From positions 62,001 through 126,000 of the forward strand of contig NZ_KB907340.1 of the NCBI RefSeq assembly GCF_000381985.1: a DNA stretch of 64,000 nucleotides, in the 5' to 3' direction. The DNA comes from Novispirillum itersonii subsp. itersonii ATCC 12639. Its GTDB lineage: Bacteria > Pseudomonadota > Alphaproteobacteria > Rhodospirillales > Rhodospirillaceae. The position numbers were made by a program, and so were the translations under genes. The notes under the pieces were generated by a model that was given only the letters and a program-made list of their open reading frames with translations, was not told the DNA's origin and did not search any database. Below, piece by piece: positions 53,639 to 63,369 of this stretch; the first letter of the stretch is position 1; each line of letters begins with the position of its first letter.

Positions 53639-54692
53639 GTTCGCCACCGCGTTTGAGGCCGAAAGCCGCCACCGCTTCGAGCAGTTTCTGCAAGGGCTCG
53701 ACCTGTACCGCAATCACCCCTACCGCCGTCGCCTGCGGGATGCCCCGGTGATCTGGCAGGCGGGCGGCGTCACCTTACGCAGCTACGGCGGGCCGGAGAC
53801 CGGACTGCCCATTCTGGCAATTCCGTCGCTGGTCAACCGCGCCTATGTTCTGGATCTGAACGGCAGGCGCAGTTTCATGCGCTGGCTGGCGCGCCGGGGG
53901 TTCCGCCCGTTTCTGATTGACTGGGGTGACCCGCAGGAAGAGCGGGCGTTCTCTCTGGGCGACTACGTACTGCACCGGCTGGAACCGGCAGCAGCCGAGG
54001 TGCTGCGACTGACGGGACAGAAACCGGCGGTGATCGGATACTGCATGGGGGGGGTTCTGACGCTGGCTCTGGCCCAGAGGCGGCCAGATCTCTGCGCCGC
54101 CTACATCGGGCTGGCGACCCCATGGAACTTTCATGCCGGATCCGGCGGCGGGCTGCGCCTGCTGCTGGAAACCCGCGAGAAAGTGGCGGAAGCGGTGGAG
54201 CATCTGGGGTTTTTGCCGGTGGATATCCTGCAGGCGATGTTCTCCGGGCTTGATCCCGGCTCAATCGCCCGCAAATTTCGCATGTTTGCCGGGTTGGGGC
54301 AGACATCAGACAAAGCCAAAGCCTTCGTTGCGCTGGAAGACTGGGTTAATGATGGCGTCCCGCTGGCCGGACCGGCCGCACAGGAATGTCTGCTGCACTG
54401 GTATGGCGAAAACCGCACCTTCCGGCAGGAATGGACGGTGGCAGGAGAAACAGTCCGCCCCGGCACCCTGACCGTGCCGTCTCTGACCGTGGTGCCGCTG
54501 AATGATCGGATCGTTCCGCCGGGGTCTGCCATTGCCCTGTCCGATGCCCTGACAGGCTCCCCCGGCGGAACCACCCGTCTGGATGTGCCGCTGGGACACA
54601 TCGGCATGATGACCGGCAGTGCCGCCGTACGGACCGTCTATGGCCCGCTGGCCCGCTGGCTACGACGTGCCTGCGCGGAAACCCGCTCCTGA
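53604..54692 (+). CDS. phaC: poly(3-hydroxyalkanoate) synthase, class III-like PhaC
   Basis: An alpha/beta-hydrolase-fold protein of 362 residues. The lipase-like box GYCMGG puts the catalytic Cys at C147; D301 (NDRIVPPG) and H332 (GHIGMM) complete the triad, and W247 is conserved (LEDWVNDG). This spacing nearly equals that of the class III PhaC of Allochromatium (C149, D302, H331). Family sequence such as SLVNRAYVLDLNGRRSFMRWLA and FLIDWGDPQEERAFSLGDYV is present. The ATG at 53604-53606 overlaps the previous gene by 35 bases, with GGAGGAG directly before it; a start at 53514 is possible. A depolymerase or other acyltransferase role cannot be excluded. Confidence 0.82.
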   Translation: MRSQLGDASPAEFATAFEAESRHRFEQFLQGLDLYRNHPYRRRLRDAPVIWQAGGVTLRSYGGPETGLPILAIPSLVNRAYVLDLNGRRSFMRWLARRGFRPFLIDWGDPQEERAFSLGDYVLHRLEPAAAEVLRLTGQKPAVIGYCMGGVLTLALAQRRPDLCAAYIGLATPWNFHAGSGGGLRLLLETREKVAEAVEHLGFLPVDILQAMFSGLDPGSIARKFRMFAGLGQTSDKAKAFVALEDWVNDGVPLAGPAAQECLLHWYGENRTFRQEWTVAGETVRPGTLTVPSLTVVPLNDRIVPPGSAIALSDALTGSPGGTTRLDVPLGHIGMMTGSAAVRTVYGPLARWLRRACAETRS

Positions 54693-54916
54693 CGGGGGAA
54701 GTGACGCAGCAGCAGAGGGGCGGCAGGAGCAGGCACCATCTGGCATTTTGCGCCGCAATATCCGGTAGACTTGCACCGGGCCGCTCGCTACTCTTTCGGG
54801 CGGTCCGGCACCGGCGCCCGGTTCCATACCGGGACAGATGGACGCCCTGATGTCGGCAGCGCAGTCAGCCCGTGCGGAGAAACTCCTCACGGCAGGATCA
54901 GGGAGGAACACGATCC

Positions 54917-56092
54917 ATGACCGAAGTCGTTATCGTCAGCGCAACCCGTACCGCCATCGGCGCCTTCAGCGGCAGCCTGTCGGCCTATTCCGGTGCCGAT
55001 CTGGGCGGAATTGTCATTAAGGAAGCGCTGGCCCGCGCCGGTGTTGACGGGGCCGAAGTCTCCGAAGTGATCATGGGTCAGGTTCTGACCGGCGGCACCG
55101 GCCAGAATCCGGCCCGTCAGGCAGTCCTGAAGGCCGGTCTGCCCGACACCGTCCCCGCCTATGTACTGAACATGGTCTGCGGTTCCGGCCTGCGCACCGT
55201 GGCACAGGGGGCGATGAGCATCCTGTCCGGTATGGCCGATATCGTTGTCGCCGGCGGTCAGGAAAGCATGACCAATGCCCCGCATTGCAGCTATCTGCGC
55301 TCCGGCGTCAAGATGGGCTCGGCGGAACTGGTCGATACCATGATCAAAGACGGTCTGTGGTGTGCCTTCAACGGGTACCACATGGGCACCACCGCTGAAA
55401 ACATCGCCAACAAGTGGGGTTTCAGCCGCGAGGCGCAGGATGCCTTTGCTGCCGCCTCGCAGCAGAAAGCCGAAGCCGCCATCACCTCCGGCCGTTTCAA
55501 GGATGAAATCGTCCCGGTCACCTACATGGTGAAAAAAGAACAGAAGCTGTTCGACACCGACGAGTTCCCGCGCTTCGGCTCCACCGCCGAGTCGCTGGGC
55601 AAACTGCGCCCGGCCTTCGCCAAGGATGGCACCGTCACCGCCGGTAACGCCTCCGGCATCAACGATGGCGCCGCCGCCGTGGTGCTGATGAGCGCTGAAG
55701 CCGCTGCCAAGCGCGGCCTGAAGCCGCTGGCCCGCATTAAGTCCTTCGCCGCTGCCGGGGTAGATCCGGCCTTCATGGGCACCGGTCCGATCCCGGCGTC
55801 GAAGAAGGCGCTGGAAAAGGCTGGCTGGACCGCCGCCGACCTTGACCTGATCGAAGCCAACGAAGCCTTTGCCGCGCAGGCGATGAGCGTCAATCAGGAA
55901 ATGGGCTGGGATGTTTCGAAAGTGAACGTCAATGGCGGGGCCATTGCGCTGGGTCACCCGATCGGCGCTTCGGGTAACCGTATTTTCGTCACCCTGCTGC
56001 ATGAAATGCAGAAGCGCGATGCCAAGAAGGGTCTCGCCACCCTGTGTATCGGCGGTGGCATGGGCGTTGCCCTGACCGTCGAACGCGACTGA
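54917..56092 (+). CDS. phaA: acetyl-CoA C-acetyltransferase (beta-ketothiolase)
   Basis: Condenses two acetyl-CoA to acetoacetyl-CoA, the first step of poly(3-hydroxybutyrate) synthesis, or works in the reverse direction. The acyl-enzyme Cys is C88 in [14 protein letters not shown]; the catalytic His is in [13 protein letters not shown] and the second Cys in [16 protein letters not shown]. The 391 residues are typical. The ATG at 54917-54919 has GGGAGGA upstream. It lies 224 bases downstream of the PhaC-like gene and ends in a strong terminator. The acetoacetyl-CoA reductase gene phaB is not in the window. Confidence 0.95.
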   Translation: MTEVVIVSATRTAIGAFSGSLSAYSGADLGGIVIKEALARAGVDGAEVSEVIMGQVLTGGTGQNPARQAVLKAGLPDTVPAYVLNMVCGSGLRTVAQGAMSILSGMADIVVAGGQESMTNAPHCSYLRSGVKMGSAELVDTMIKDGLWCAFNGYHMGTTAENIANKWGFSREAQDAFAAASQQKAEAAITSGRFKDEIVPVTYMVKKEQKLFDTDEFPRFGSTAESLGKLRPAFAKDGTVTAGNASGINDGAAAVVLMSAEAAAKRGLKPLARIKSFAAAGVDPAFMGTGPIPASKKALEKAGWTAADLDLIEANEAFAAQAMSVNQEMGWDVSKVNVNGGAIALGHPIGASGNRIFVTLLHEMQKRDAKKGLATLCIGGGMGVALTVERD

Positions 56093-56108
56093 GCCGAGGC
56101 AGAAGATG

Positions 56109-56142
56109 CCCCCTGCCGGAGTGTTCCGGCAGGGGGTTTTTT
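56109..56142 (+). terminator. intrinsic terminator after phaA
   Basis: A perfect 12-bp stem (56109-56120 with 56125-56136) with a GTGT loop and six T (56137-56142), 17 bases past the phaA stop. Confidence 0.95.
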
Positions 56143-56149
56143 CATGCCC

Positions 56150-56929
56150 TCAGACGGTGATGGCCGTCAGCAGACCGGTGATCTGGGACAGAGAAACCAC
56201 GCCCGGACAGACCTGCCGGGACGGACTGCGGACCAGCACCGGCCAGTCCCCCGGCTCGCCGAGGTCAGAAACCACCAGCGCCGCCCCGGAAAAGTCATGA
56301 TCCCGGGTATACAGGCTTTCGGTCACCACGCAGGCCAGACCGGCGGCCCGGGCGGAACGCAGCCCGACGGCGGAATCCTCAACCGCCACGGCCTGCCCCG
56401 CCGACACCCCGAGCCGCTGCAGCGCCAGAAGATAGCTTTCAGGATCGGGCTTCTTCACCCGGACATCCGACCCACAGATCACAACGCTGAAGGCTGCTGC
56501 CAGATCCGGCCCCAGTGTCTGGCGCAGCACCTGTTCCGCCACCGGGCGCTGACTGGTGGTCACCAGAGCCAGCCTGACCCCGGCAGCGACCGCCTCGCGG
56601 CATAAGCGGGCGACACCGGGCCGGGCAGCAAGACCACTGCGGCCAGTGGCCAGAAGATCCGCCATATGAGCGGTTTTCCAGCGGTGCAGCGCATCCAGCG
56701 CCGGATTGTCGGTGACGGCAGTATAAATCTCCGCCCCGATATCCCGGGCATAGGCCGCAATCCGCTCCCGGCCACCGGGGACATCCAGCAGCCGGTGATA
56801 GGTCGGTTCATCCCAATGCCAAGACAGACCAAAAGCCGCGAACGCCCTGTTGAAACAGCGGCGATGCAGGTCTTCGGTCTCGGCAATGGTGCCATCCATA
56901 TCGAACAGCAGGGCCGCAAGGGTCGTCAT
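56150..56929 (-). CDS. HAD-superfamily hydrolase (CbbY/beta-phosphoglucomutase-like)
   Basis: A 259-residue HAD phosphatase of subfamily IA. Motif I is LLFDMDGTIAETEDLH (about residues 7-22), motif II LALVTTSQRPVAEQVL, motif III KKPDPESYLLAL and motif IV AVEDSAVGLRSARAAGL. The sequence resembles CbbY and related phosphoglycolate or sugar-phosphate phosphatases; the substrate is not known. The ATG at 56927-56929 follows the ankyrin gene stop by 13 bases, so the two form an operon. Longer starts would overlap the ankyrin gene. Confidence 0.9.
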   Translation of the reverse strand: MTTLAALLFDMDGTIAETEDLHRRCFNRAFAAFGLSWHWDEPTYHRLLDVPGGRERIAAYARDIGAEIYTAVTDNPALDALHRWKTAHMADLLATGRSGLAARPGVARLCREAVAAGVRLALVTTSQRPVAEQVLRQTLGPDLAAAFSVVICGSDVRVKKPDPESYLLALQRLGVSAGQAVAVEDSAVGLRSARAAGLACVVTESLYTRDHDFSGAALVVSDLGEPGDWPVLVRSPSRQVCPGVVSLSQITGLLTAITV

Positions 56930-56942
56930 GGCGGCAAACCGA

Positions 56943-57545
56943 TCAGCGGGCCTTTTCGAGAAGCCGCTGGATCTTACCGTTGCCCCCGGCCTGCCCCCAT
57001 GACAGGGCATCCCGGCCGGTATAATCGTTGATGGAGGCATCCGCCCCGCTCTTCAGCAGCTTTTCCACCGAAGCGACCGACCCTTTTTCCGCCGCCCGCA
57101 TCAAAGGTGTCACCCCCTGCCGGTTCTGCAGGTTCACGTTAGCACCGGCCCTGATCAGCTTTTCAAGAATCTCAACGTTGTTCTGGTCCGCCGCCCACAG
57201 CAGAGCAGAATTACCGAAGGAATCCTGCAGATCGATCTTGGCCTGCTGCTCCAGCAGAATCTCGACGGCCTGCGGCATATTGTTGCGGGCTGCCAGCACC
57301 AGCAGCGGCTGCTTGGACTGATCGGTACTGTTGGCATTTGTACCGCCCATCAGGGTCCGCTTAAATTCCGGCCAGTTCTGGCTCATCATCAGTTTAACGA
57401 TCGGGCTTTCCAGCGGCAGGTCCATTTCAGCACGGGCCGGATCGGTCACCAGCAACACGGCAGGCAACAGCACCGCCCCCAGCGCCACCCGGCGCAACGT
57501 GGTCAGCGACAGCGGAAAACGGGCAGACGGCAGCGAAAAAGCCAT
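56943..57545 (-). CDS. exported ankyrin-repeat protein
   Basis: A 200-residue protein with a signal peptide (hydrophobic LGAVLLPAVLLVTDPARAE at about residues 22-40), then about four ankyrin repeats (QPLLVLAARNNMPQAVEILLEQQ, GNSALLWAADQNNVEILEKLI, GVTPLMRAAEKGSVASVEKLL, GRDALSWGQAGGNGKIQRLL). It should be periplasmic and mediate protein binding; the partner is unknown. GAGGGA lies 4 bases before the ATG. It is the first gene of a two-gene unit with a HAD hydrolase. Confidence 0.9.
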   Translation of the reverse strand: MAFSLPSARFPLSLTTLRRVALGAVLLPAVLLVTDPARAEMDLPLESPIVKLMMSQNWPEFKRTLMGGTNANSTDQSKQPLLVLAARNNMPQAVEILLEQQAKIDLQDSFGNSALLWAADQNNVEILEKLIRAGANVNLQNRQGVTPLMRAAEKGSVASVEKLLKSGADASINDYTGRDALSWGQAGGNGKIQRLLEKAR

Positions 57546-57702
57546 AGGATCCCTCGGACACAGAAAAAGACAGTCTTGCCCCTGAAGCTAACGCAGCCCC
57601 GCCCCCGGCGCAACCGACCGCCGGAAAATCAGCCCTCCGTCACGGGGATGTGACTGTTTCAGACTTTGCAGGCAGTCTGCGTGAGGTGTATGAACCTGTT
57701 TC

Positions 57703-58566
57703 ATGATGACGGACACGCCCTCCCCTCCCCCGGACCGACACTCCGGAGACATGGCCCCCGGCCCCGCCCCGGATCTGCTTCCGGCCGGGCTGGATTTTCC
57801 TGACTTTCCGCCGGGCTGGGTCTGGCTGGTCGGGGCCGGTCCCGGTGATCCCGGTCTGTTGACGCTGCATGCCCTGCATGCCCTGCGGCACGCTGACGTC
57901 ATCGTTTACGATGCACTGGTTGATGAGCGGATTCTGGGCCTTGCTCCGGCAGCGACAGAACGCCTGTACGCCGGAAAGCGGGGAGGACGCCCCAGCGCCC
58001 GTCAGGCCGACATCTCCGAAACACTGGTATCACTGGCCCGCTCCGGCCGCCGGGTTCTGCGCCTGAAGGGCGGCGACCCGTTCGTTTTCGGGCGTGGGGC
58101 TGAGGAGTGCCAGTATCTGCACGCTCACGGCATCCCGTTCCGGGTGGTTTCAGGCATCACTGCCGGAATCGGCGGGCTTGCCGCCGCCGGGATTCCGGCC
58201 ACGGTGCGGGAAACCAATGCCGCCATCACCTTTATCACCGGCCATGCCGCCAACGGCGATGTACCGGAAACCCTGAACTGGTCAGCCCTGGCCCACGCCT
58301 CACCGGTGTTGGTCTTCTACATGGGCCTGAAGCATCTGCCGGTCATCGTTGACCGGCTGATCTCAGCCGGGCGCTCTGCGGAAACTCCCGCTGCGGCGGT
58401 GGCAGAAGCCACAACCCCCCGCCAGCGGGTGGTGACGGCGACACTGGGCACTCTGGTCGAGGCTATCACCACAGCCGGACTGCATCCCCCCGCCATTGTG
58501 GTGGTGGGCGACGTGGTGTCCCTGCGCGACATTATCGCCGCCGGGGCCGGGCACCCGGGGCGCTGA
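57703..58566 (+). CDS. cobA: uroporphyrinogen-III C-methyltransferase
   Basis: Transfers two methyl groups from SAM to uroporphyrinogen III, giving precorrin-2 for cobalamin (or siroheme). The N-terminal WLVGAGPGDPGLLTLHALHAL, the central LKGGDPFVFGRGAEE and ATVRETNAAITFITGHA are SUMT signatures. The 287 residues include ~35 extra Pro-rich residues at the start; an in-frame ATG at 57751 with GGAG before it would give a shorter and perhaps truer protein. It lies 3 bases upstream of a SafE-like gene. cobB on the same strand supports a cobalamin role. Confidence 0.93.
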   Translation: MMTDTPSPPPDRHSGDMAPGPAPDLLPAGLDFPDFPPGWVWLVGAGPGDPGLLTLHALHALRHADVIVYDALVDERILGLAPAATERLYAGKRGGRPSARQADISETLVSLARSGRRVLRLKGGDPFVFGRGAEECQYLHAHGIPFRVVSGITAGIGGLAAAGIPATVRETNAAITFITGHAANGDVPETLNWSALAHASPVLVFYMGLKHLPVIVDRLISAGRSAETPAAAVAEATTPRQRVVTATLGTLVEAITTAGLHPPAIVVVGDVVSLRDIIAAGAGHPGR

Positions 58567-58569
58567 TCC

Positions 58570-59340
58570 ATGGCCAGCCCCGACGCCGCCTTTGCCCTGA
58601 TCGCTGCCGGAATCAGTCACTGCTCCGGTGTCGTGGCCGAACAGGGCGGCCTGCTGACCAGCCTGCTGTTCACAGGTCTGGTCGGCGGCGTCAGCCACTG
58701 TATCGGCATGTGCGGGCCGTTTGTGCTGTCGCAGGTCGGATCCCGTCTGGAACGGATTCCGGCAGCGCGGATGCGGGAATGGCACCGCCTGACCGGGGCG
58801 GCCCTGCTGCCGTATCATCTGGGGCGGATGACCACCTATTCTCTTCTGGGGGCCGTGGGCGCGACCCTGGCGGGCCAGATCAACAGCCTCAGCGGCCTAC
58901 GCTGGCTGTCGGCGGCCCTGCTGCTGCTGGCCGCCGTGCTGTTTGCCGGACACGCCATTCCCCGCCTCAGGCAGCTGTGGCATCCCTCCGGCCCCGTCAG
59001 CACTCCCTCAGCCGGGCGCTGGATCAACCGGATGGCTGCCCCGCTGTTTGCCGCACCGATCGGCTGGCGGGGCTATGCGCTGGGGGTTGTTCTGGGGTTT
59101 ATCCCCTGCGGCCTGCTGTATGCTGCTCTGGCGGCGGCAGCGGCCACCGGTGACCCGGTTGCCGGTGCCTTCGGCATGGCCGCCTTCTGCCTTGGCACCC
59201 TGCCCAACCTGCTTGCGGTCGGTGTCGCCGGACATCTGGCCGGGCAGCGCTGGCGGGGCCTGATTGCCCAGGCGGCACCGGTCCTGCTGATCCTGAACGC
59301 CGGTGTGCTGGCGTGGCTGGCCGTTTCACTGATTGCCTGA
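58570..59340 (+). CDS. SafE/TauE-type membrane protein (UreH-like transition-metal transport family)
   Basis: A 256-residue inner-membrane protein with six to seven hydrophobic segments. GGVSHCIGMCGPFVLSQ near residue 42 carries a His-Cys-Met-Cys pattern that fits metal binding. Later AYALGVVLGFIPCGLLYAALAAAAATG is the family hallmark shared with the UreH/DsbD-like proteins. Such proteins have been linked to copper or nickel handling and cytochrome oxidase assembly. It starts 3 bases after cobA and is followed by a Sco gene 60 bases on, which favours a copper or oxidase-assembly role. Confidence 0.83.
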   Translation: MASPDAAFALIAAGISHCSGVVAEQGGLLTSLLFTGLVGGVSHCIGMCGPFVLSQVGSRLERIPAARMREWHRLTGAALLPYHLGRMTTYSLLGAVGATLAGQINSLSGLRWLSAALLLLAAVLFAGHAIPRLRQLWHPSGPVSTPSAGRWINRMAAPLFAAPIGWRGYALGVVLGFIPCGLLYAALAAAAATGDPVAGAFGMAAFCLGTLPNLLAVGVAGHLAGQRWRGLIAQAAPVLLILNAGVLAWLAVSLIA

Positions 59341-59400
59341 TCCTGACTGACAGCCGCTGCCCCGCGCGGAGGGGACCGGCCCGGAGTAAAGGGAACCCCG

Positions 59401-59985
59401 ATGAAGCCGTTGCAAATTATCCTGATCGTTGTCGCTGTGGCGGCAGTCGCCCTTGGCCTGCGGTTTGCCCCGGGATTTCTGGAAAAGAATGAAGCCGTCG
59501 CCCTCGGCGGCCCCTTCACCATGGCGGCCACCACCGGCCAGACGGTGACGCAGGACAGCTTCAAGGGCAAATACATGCTGATGTATTTCGGCTACACCTA
59601 CTGCCCGGATGTCTGCCCGACCGGCCTGACCACGCTGGCACAGGCCCTGAACAGCCTGCCTGCCGATAAGGCGGACAAAATCCAGCCCCTGTTTGTCACG
59701 GTCGATCCGGCCCGCGACACGCTGGAGCAGATGACTGCCTATGTCGCAGCCTTCCACCCGCGCCTGATCGGTCTGGTCGGCACCGCAGAGCAGACCGCCG
59801 CCATCGCCAAAGCCTACCGGGTCTATTACGCCAAGGAAAAGGGCAAGGAAAACAACAGCGATGACTATCTCGTCGACCATTCGGCCATCACCTACCTGAT
59901 GGGGCCGGATGGTCGCTTCGTCTCCTACTTCGGCCACGACACCACGGCGGAAGAGATGGCCAAGAAGCTGGCATCCGTTCTGTAA
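59401..59985 (+). CDS. Sco1/SenC-family copper chaperone
   Basis: A 194-residue thioredoxin-fold protein anchored by an N-terminal membrane segment (residues 5-22). The copper ligands are the CxxxC motif in YTYCPDVCPTGL and a downstream His in LVDHSAITYLMGPDGRF. It delivers copper to, or reduces, the CuA site of cytochrome oxidase in the periplasm. AAAGGGA lies about 6 bases before the ATG. It follows the SafE-like gene in the same direction and precedes cobB. Confidence 0.94.
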   Translation: MKPLQIILIVVAVAAVALGLRFAPGFLEKNEAVALGGPFTMAATTGQTVTQDSFKGKYMLMYFGYTYCPDVCPTGLTTLAQALNSLPADKADKIQPLFVTVDPARDTLEQMTAYVAAFHPRLIGLVGTAEQTAAIAKAYRVYYAKEKGKENNSDDYLVDHSAITYLMGPDGRFVSYFGHDTTAEEMAKKLASVL

Positions 59986-60006
59986 CCCCTGCTCTGAACC
60001 CTGCCG

Positions 60007-61350
60007 ATGCTCCCGTCTCCCCCGCCCGGCCTGATCGTTTCCGCCGCCTCTTCCGGCAGCGGAAAAACCGTGCTGACCCTCGGGCTGGTCCGTGCCCTGC
60101 GACGGCGGGGACTGCTGATCCGGACAGCCAAGACCGGACCCGACTATATTGATCCGGCTTTCCATGCCGCCTCCAGCGGGCACCCCTGCCTGTCACTGGA
60201 CACCTGGGGTATGCGGCGGGAAACCCTGCTGACATCCCTGCACTGGCTGGATGGCGACATGACGGTTGCCGAAGGGGTGATGGGACTGTTTGACGGGGCC
60301 TTTGTCGCTGACCGCCTCGCGGACGGCTCGACAGCGGCACTGGCCCTGCAGACCGGGCTGCCGATTCTGTTCGTGCTTGATGTGAGTGGCCAGAGCGCCT
60401 CTGCCGCCGCTGTCGCCAAGGGCTTTCAGACCTTCCGCCCCGGCATCACGCTGGCCGGTCTGATTCTGAACCGGGTCGGCGGCCCACGCCACGAAGCGGC
60501 TATCCGGCAGGCGCTGGCCGAAGCGGTGCCGGACGTACCGGTGCTGGGCAGCGTTCCCCGGGCCAAGGCGCTGGATCTGCCACACCGCCATCTGGGGCTG
60601 GTACAGGCGCAGGAACATACTGAGCTGGAAGCCTTCCTCGACGCGGCTGCCGATACGGTTTCAACCCATGTCGATCTGGACGCGGTGATGGCGCTGGCCC
60701 GGCCACCGCTGCCGCCCCCCCTGACCGGGCAACAAGCCTTTCCGCCCCCGCCCGGACAACGGATTGCAATCGCCCGCGACGTTGCCTTCGCCTTCGCCTA
60801 CCCCGGCCTGCTGCGCGGCTGGCAGGAGCAGGGGGCGGAAATCCTGCCGTTCTCCCCGCTGGCGGACGAAGGCCCCGCACCACAGACCGACGCCGTCTAT
60901 CTGCCCGGCGGCTACCCCGAGCTGCATGCCGGTTGCCTTGCCGGGGCAACAGCCTTCAAGGCTGGCATGCAGGCCGCAGCAGACCGCTGCGCGGCGATCA
61001 TCGGGGAATGTGGGGGCTATATGACACTGGGAGAGGCCCTGACCGATGCCGAAGGTAACAGCCACCCGATGCTGGGCCTGCTGCCGGTGGAAACCAGCTT
61101 TGCCAAACGGAAGCTGCATCTGGGATACCGCCATGTCACCAGCCTCACCGACAGCGGCTTCGGCCCGGCCGGAGCCCGGCTGAGGGGGCATGAATTCCAT
61201 TACGCCAGCATCATCCGCGAAGACGACTCGCGGGCAGAGCGGCTGTTCCGCGCCGGGGATGCCACTGGGGCAGAACTGCCCGCGATGGGGCTGAAGCGGG
61301 GGTCGGTGGCAGGGTCTTTCCTGCACATGATTGATCTGGAACAGATTTAA
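60007..61350 (+). CDS. cobB: cobyrinate a,c-diamide synthase
   Basis: An ATP- and glutamine-dependent amidase of cobalamin synthesis. The N-terminal P-loop is SAASSGSGKTVLTLGLVRAL (about residues 11-30), and the DTBS-like domain continues with the ADGSTAALALQTGLPILFVLD region. The glutaminase domain carries the nucleophile Cys in IIGECGGYMTLGE. The 447 residues are normal. I see no good Shine-Dalgarno, so it may be coupled to the sco gene 21 bases upstream. With cobA nearby it supports cobalamin synthesis in this organism. Confidence 0.95.
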   Translation: MLPSPPPGLIVSAASSGSGKTVLTLGLVRALRRRGLLIRTAKTGPDYIDPAFHAASSGHPCLSLDTWGMRRETLLTSLHWLDGDMTVAEGVMGLFDGAFVADRLADGSTAALALQTGLPILFVLDVSGQSASAAAVAKGFQTFRPGITLAGLILNRVGGPRHEAAIRQALAEAVPDVPVLGSVPRAKALDLPHRHLGLVQAQEHTELEAFLDAAADTVSTHVDLDAVMALARPPLPPPLTGQQAFPPPPGQRIAIARDVAFAFAYPGLLRGWQEQGAEILPFSPLADEGPAPQTDAVYLPGGYPELHAGCLAGATAFKAGMQAAADRCAAIIGECGGYMTLGEALTDAEGNSHPMLGLLPVETSFAKRKLHLGYRHVTSLTDSGFGPAGARLRGHEFHYASIIREDDSRAERLFRAGDATGAELPAMGLKRGSVAGSFLHMIDLEQI

Positions 61351-61631
61351 ATTCGCTGACGGACAGCCCCGTCCGTGATATGCTGCATTGCAACATGATC
61401 AACGGACAGGTCTTTGTGATCCTGCCTCGATTCTATCTTGCCGGACACTGAATATCTGGCAATAAATCAAATGACGGTCCTATGACCGTCGCAATAAAAT
61501 TACAAATCCGGAAAACCGGAACTCCCGAAAACACGGCCCCTGACCGCTGTCCGCATGGTCTTCATCCTGCCGGCAGCCACACCAGACACCGGGGGCCGCA
61601 CTGTGCGGATACGTCGGAGGGTACGAGCAGG

Positions 61632-62882
61632 ATGCCACTGTATCATTTTCATGAAATGCAGCATGCGGCGCTGGCGCCGATGCGGCTGATGGCGCAGACC
61701 ATGCAGACGATGTTCACCAACCCGTGGATGCCGTTTGCCCATACCAACACCGGCCGCAGCCTGGCCGCCGGGGCAGAACTGTTTGAGCGGATCACCCGCC
61801 AGTATCCGAAACCGGGGTTCAACCTGCCGGTCACCGACATCGCAGGCCACAAAACTGCGGTACACGAAGAGGTGGCGCTGCGGCTGCCGTTCTGCAACCT
61901 GCTGCATTTCGCCCGCGACAATGCGCCAAAGGATGACCCGAAAGTCCTGCTGGTCGCCCCGATGTCGGGCCACTATGCCACCCTGCTGCGCGGGACCGTC
62001 GAGGCCATGTTGCCCGACCACGACATCTATATCACTGACTGGATCAATGCCCGTGATGTGCCGCTGTCGCAGGGGGAGTTCACCTTTGCCAGCTATGTGG
62101 ACTACCTGCGCCAGTTCCTGACCTTCCTCGGCCCCAACACCCATATCATGGCGGTGTGTCAGCCCAGTGTGCCGGTGCTGGCCGCTGTATCGCTGATGAG
62201 CGAGGATAAGGATCCCTGTCGGCCGACCTCGATGGTAATGATGGGCGGGCCGATCGACACCCGTCAGAGCCCGACGGCAGTCAACGAATTTGCCGACACT
62301 CATGAAATGAGCTGGTTTGAAAGCAAGGTGATCCACACCGTGCCGATGACCTACGCCGGGCGCGGGCGCCGGGTCTATCCGGGGTTCCTGCAGCTGTCGG
62401 GCTTCATGTCGATGAACATGGACCGGCATATGAATGCTCACCTGCATTACTACCGTCACCTGATCAAAGGCGATGGCGACTCGGCTGAAAAGCACCGTGA
62501 ATTTTACGACGAATATCTGTCGGTGATGGATCTGCCTGCGGAATTCTACCTCGACACCATCCGCTGGGTGTTCAAGGAACATGCCCTGCCGGAAGGAACC
62601 CTGACCCTCGGCGGACGCCGGGTCGATCCTGCCGCGATCACCGATGTCGCCCTGCTGACCGTCGAAGGGGAGCGTGACGACATCACCGGTGCCGGACAGA
62701 CCATTGCCGCCCATTCTCTGTGCAGCAGCCTGCCGGATGACTTGCGCAAGCATCATCTTCAGCCCAAAGTGGGGCATTACGGTATTTTCAACGGGCGCCG
62801 CTGGCGCGAGGAAATCCTGCCCCATGTCCGAGACTTCATCCGCGCCCACGGGGCGCGGGCCGAAAAGCAGCGCGCGGCCTGA
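61632..62882 (+). CDS. phaZ: intracellular polyhydroxyalkanoate depolymerase
   Basis: Mobilises stored PHA granules. The 416 residues match the intracellular PhaZ family, in which the lipase-box Ser is replaced by Cys: here C176 in [11 protein letters not shown]. The family start is visible as [28 protein letters not shown], and the C-terminal PHB_depo_C region includes [10 protein letters not shown] and [28 protein letters not shown]. The late His is in [15 protein letters not shown]. The ATG at 61632-61634 is preferred, since upstream residues are unlike the family. The PHA locus is 5.5 kb away. Confidence 0.95.
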   Translation: MPLYHFHEMQHAALAPMRLMAQTMQTMFTNPWMPFAHTNTGRSLAAGAELFERITRQYPKPGFNLPVTDIAGHKTAVHEEVALRLPFCNLLHFARDNAPKDDPKVLLVAPMSGHYATLLRGTVEAMLPDHDIYITDWINARDVPLSQGEFTFASYVDYLRQFLTFLGPNTHIMAVCQPSVPVLAAVSLMSEDKDPCRPTSMVMMGGPIDTRQSPTAVNEFADTHEMSWFESKVIHTVPMTYAGRGRRVYPGFLQLSGFMSMNMDRHMNAHLHYYRHLIKGDGDSAEKHREFYDEYLSVMDLPAEFYLDTIRWVFKEHALPEGTLTLGGRRVDPAAITDVALLTVEGERDDITGAGQTIAAHSLCSSLPDDLRKHHLQPKVGHYGIFNGRRWREEILPHVRDFIRAHGARAEKQRAA

Positions 62883-63369
62883 CGCCGCCGCCCTTAAGAC
62901 CACCACTGATGCCTCCTCCGGAGAGCTTCCGTTCTGGAAACGGAAATCTCTGGAGGAAATGGACCGCGCAGAGTGGGAATCCCTCTGTGACGGCTGCGGT
63001 AAATGCTGTCTGCACAAACTGCAGGACGAGGATGAAGACGGTGAACCCGGCGAAATCCACAATACCAACGTTGCCTGCCGCCTTCTTGACCTTGGCTCCT
63101 GCCAGTGCTCCGACTATGCCAACCGCTGGGACTTTGTGCCGGACTGTGTCCAGCTGTTCCCGCAGTTCATCGAAAAAGCGGTGTGGTTGCCGACAACCTG
63201 TGCCTACCGTCTGCTGCATGAAGGCAAGGACCTTGCCTGGTGGCACCCGCTGGTCTCAGGCAGCGCGGAAACCATTCATGAAGCAGGCATCAGTGTCCGG
63301 GGGCGGGTGATCTCTGAGCGCAAAGCCGGGCCGCTGGATCACCACATTGTTGACTGGCCGGACCTGTGA
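62824..63369 (+). CDS. YcgN-family cysteine-cluster protein
   Basis: A protein of about 181 residues of the YcgN/UPF0260 family. The conserved cysteines are C-x2-C-x2-CC in [14 protein letters not shown], then [15 protein letters not shown] and [15 protein letters not shown], as in E. coli YcgN. These CxxCxxCC proteins probably bind a metal or Fe-S cluster; the function is not known. The ATG at 62824 overlaps phaZ by 59 bases and gives ~35 non-conserved residues before the family start ([12 protein letters not shown]). No later start lies before that motif, so this start is accepted with moderate confidence. Confidence 0.88.
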   Translation: MSETSSAPTGRGPKSSARPDAAALKTTTDASSGELPFWKRKSLEEMDRAEWESLCDGCGKCCLHKLQDEDEDGEPGEIHNTNVACRLLDLGSCQCSDYANRWDFVPDCVQLFPQFIEKAVWLPTTCAYRLLHEGKDLAWWHPLVSGSAETIHEAGISVRGRVISERKAGPLDHHIVDWPDL

